Positions 5,174 to 6,586 of a stretch of 6,586 nt of DNA are shown in pieces. The position numbers were made by a program, and so were the translations under genes. This stretch comes from an uncultured Eubacteriales bacterium (GTDB taxonomy: Bacteria; Bacillota; Clostridia; Christensenellales; Aristaeellaceae): positions 1-6,586 of the forward strand of contig URJN01000126.1 of the NCBI GenBank assembly GCA_900548125.1, read 5' to 3'. Each line of letters opens with the position of its first letter. Within the stretch, counting starts at the first letter, position 1. The notes beneath the pieces were generated by a model. That model searched no databases, was not told the origin of the DNA, and was given only the letters and a program-made list of their open reading frames with translations.

Positions 5174-6442
5174 ATGGCAGAAGAAAGAATGCTCATCACC
5201 GGTGGGCAGCGATTGGAGGGCACTGTCCGCGTCAGCGGCGGCAAGAATACCTCGGTCGCGGTTATTTCCGCCTCCATCCTCAGCCAGACGCCCTGCGTGA
5301 TTGAGAATCTGCCGAATATCGAGGATGTCACCGTTTCAGTTGAAACCCTGCGTCATCTGGGTGCGAAGGTCGATTGGGATCCGGATGCCGGCGTGATGGA
5401 GGTCGATTCCAGCACCATCAACCGGACAGATGTTCCGCTTGAGCTTTGCCGCCGCATGCGCGCGTCCTCGTATTATATCGGTGCGCTGCTTGCCCGCTTC
5501 GGACGCGCGCAGGTTCCGCTTCCCGGCGGATGCGATATCGGACGCCGCCCGATTGACCAGCATATCAAGGGCATGCGTGCGCTCGGCGCAAGGGTTGAAA
5601 CGGCGCGCGGTCTGGTCGTTGCGGAAACGGATGGGCTTGTCGGCGCGGATGTATTCATGGATATGGTCACCGTTGGCGGAACCATCAACGTCATGCTTGC
5701 CGCATCCCGTGCGCAGGGAACGACTACCATTTACAACGCCGCAAAGGAACCGCATATCGTCGATTTGGCGAACTTTCTGAACTCCATGGGTTGCCGTGTG
5801 AAGGGCGCGGGCACGGATGTCATCCGGATTCGCGGCGTAGAGAAGCTGCAAAGCCGCCGTCCCTATGCCGTCATTCCGGATCAGATTGAAACCGGAACGC
5901 TGATGATTGCCGCTGCCGCAACGCATGGCGACGTGACCATCTGCGGCTGTATTCCGACGCATATGGAGGCTCTGACCGCCAAGCTGCTGGAGATGGGCGC
6001 GCGCGTAGAGGAGCGCGACGATGCCATCCGCGTCCGCTCAATCGGCGATCACCGAGCCGTTACGTTTAAAACGCAGGTCTATCCGGGCTTCCCGACCGAC
6101 TTGCAGCAGCCGATGAGCGCGCTGCTCTGCACGGCAGTCGGCACATCCACCGTTGTGGAGAATATTTTTGAATCGCGTTTCCGCCACCTCGCCGAGATGG
6201 AGCGCATGGGTGCGCGTGTGCGCATTTATGAGCAAACGGCGGTCATCGAGGGCGTTCCTCAGCTGCATGGCGCGGCGGTCGAGGCGACAGACCTGCGCGC
6301 AGGTGCGGCGTTGGTCATCGCCGGACTGATGGCGCAGGGTACAACGGAAATCTATAATACGCATTTTATCGACCGCGGCTATGAGCATCTGGAAGAAAAG
6401 CTCAACAGCCTTGGCGCGAAAATCACGAGGACAAGGGACTAA
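5174..6442 (+). CDS. murA: UDP-N-acetylglucosamine 1-carboxyvinyltransferase (MurA)
   Basis: MurA transfers enolpyruvate from phosphoenolpyruvate to the 3'-hydroxyl of UDP-GlcNAc, the first committed step of peptidoglycan precursor synthesis, in the cytoplasm. At 422 residues it is of normal length, with the two-domain EPSP-synthase-like fold. Diagnostic residues are all visible: SGGKN (21-25; Lys24 and Asn25 correspond to E. coli Lys22 and Asn23), MR at 95-96 (E. coli Arg91), the mobile loop PGGCDIGRRP (117-126) with Cys120 equivalent to E. coli Cys115, FPTD (306-309; Asp309 corresponds to Asp305), and DLRAGAALV (373-381; Arg375 corresponds to Arg397). Cys120 is the target of fosfomycin, so the enzyme should be fosfomycin-sensitive unless other factors intervene. 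ATG 5174 is preferred over the in-frame ATG at 5135 because of AAGGAGG at 5161-5167. The gene is divergent from the SEDS-PBP operon and appears monocistronic within the window. Whether it is a MurA1 or MurA2 type is not decided. Confidence 0.96.
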   Translation: MAEERMLITGGQRLEGTVRVSGGKNTSVAVISASILSQTPCVIENLPNIEDVTVSVETLRHLGAKVDWDPDAGVMEVDSSTINRTDVPLELCRRMRASSYYIGALLARFGRAQVPLPGGCDIGRRPIDQHIKGMRALGARVETARGLVVAETDGLVGADVFMDMVTVGGTINVMLAASRAQGTTTIYNAAKEPHIVDLANFLNSMGCRVKGAGTDVIRIRGVEKLQSRRPYAVIPDQIETGTLMIAAAATHGDVTICGCIPTHMEALTAKLLEMGARVEERDDAIRVRSIGDHRAVTFKTQVYPGFPTDLQQPMSALLCTAVGTSTVVENIFESRFRHLAEMERMGARVRIYEQTAVIEGVPQLHGAAVEATDLRAGAALVIAGLMAQGTTEIYNTHFIDRGYEHLEEKLNSLGAKITRTRD

Positions 6443-6518
6443 ACTGAAGCATATAAAAAGTGTGAGTTGCTCCCCGTCAAGCAGACAATCAAAATAACAA
6501 AACCAATCTGCCAGAATC

Positions 6519-6586
6519 TCAAAGAATGCTCTCCCGCACGTCGTAGGTCCCGTACGGCAGTGCGTCGGCCGCGGTCTGCGCGGTGT
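6519..6586 (-). pseudogene. Possible C-terminal remnant of a SpaA/Cna-B-type surface-protein repeat, cut by the window edge
   Basis: Reading leftward from the window edge, one minus-strand frame gives TAQTAADALPYGTYDVRES, two more residues (Ile-Leu), then TGA at 6521-6519. The T-A-D-x-L-P-Y-G-x-Y-x-V-R-E pattern is typical of the last strands of SpaA/Cna-B isopeptide-type domains in Firmicute adhesins and large repeat-containing surface proteins. In such domains the sequence normally continues well beyond the VRE; here it stops, and none of the three frames downstream gives a convincing continuation. A truncated gene end or decayed copy is the likely reading. Only about 21 codons are visible, so identity rests on a short motif recalled from family knowledge, and the rest lies outside the window. 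Confidence 0.4.

Noticed and set aside
6443..6518. Search for a murA terminator
   Set aside because: I see no stable stem followed by a T-run in this stretch; the terminator may lie beyond the window or be non-intrinsic.
1..6586. CRISPR arrays, tRNA/rRNA genes, transposases, attachment sites
   Set aside because: No regularly spaced repeats, RNA gene signatures or transposase motifs were seen on either strand.

Overview
The window looks like chromosomal DNA from a GC-rich member of the Clostridia (Firmicutes). This is inferred from strong AAGGAGG-type ribosome binding sites, sigma-A promoters with TATAAT boxes, a MurA with the cysteine-containing loop, and a SEDS protein paired with a short PbpA-like class B PBP. 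No rRNA, tRNA or mobile-element sequence is present, so a finer placement is not possible.

Layout: positions 1-49 hold no recognisable feature. A strong 16-bp hairpin terminator (50-90) closes a minus-strand operon that runs leftward from about 4956 to 116. In transcription order the operon encodes an FHA-domain membrane protein (4898-4263), a SEDS-family FtsW/RodA/SpoVE glycan polymerase with a long basic N-terminal tail (4258-2711), a class B penicillin-binding transpeptidase (about 2674/2653-1247) and a secreted solute-binding protein (1225-116). Gaps are 4, about 36-57 and 21 nt, so all four genes are probably co-transcribed. A 275-bp intergenic region carries two divergent promoters: an extended -10 for the operon and a near-consensus TTGCCA-17-TATAAT for murA (5174-6442) on the plus strand. 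The last 68 bases contain, on the minus strand, what looks like the broken C-terminal end of a SpaA/Cna-type surface-protein repeat.

Together the genes form a peptidoglycan-synthesis locus. MurA commits UDP-GlcNAc to the lipid II pathway; the SEDS protein polymerises lipid II and the PBP cross-links the product. The FHA protein is a plausible regulator or scaffold at the membrane. The solute-binding protein is the odd member, because no ABC permease or ATPase accompanies it.

The points most worth a second look are the apparent non-canonical ATC start of the PBP, the FHA domain that has lost its phosphothreonine-binding residues, the orphan solute-binding protein co-transcribed with the wall machinery, and the palindrome at the operon's predicted transcription start.
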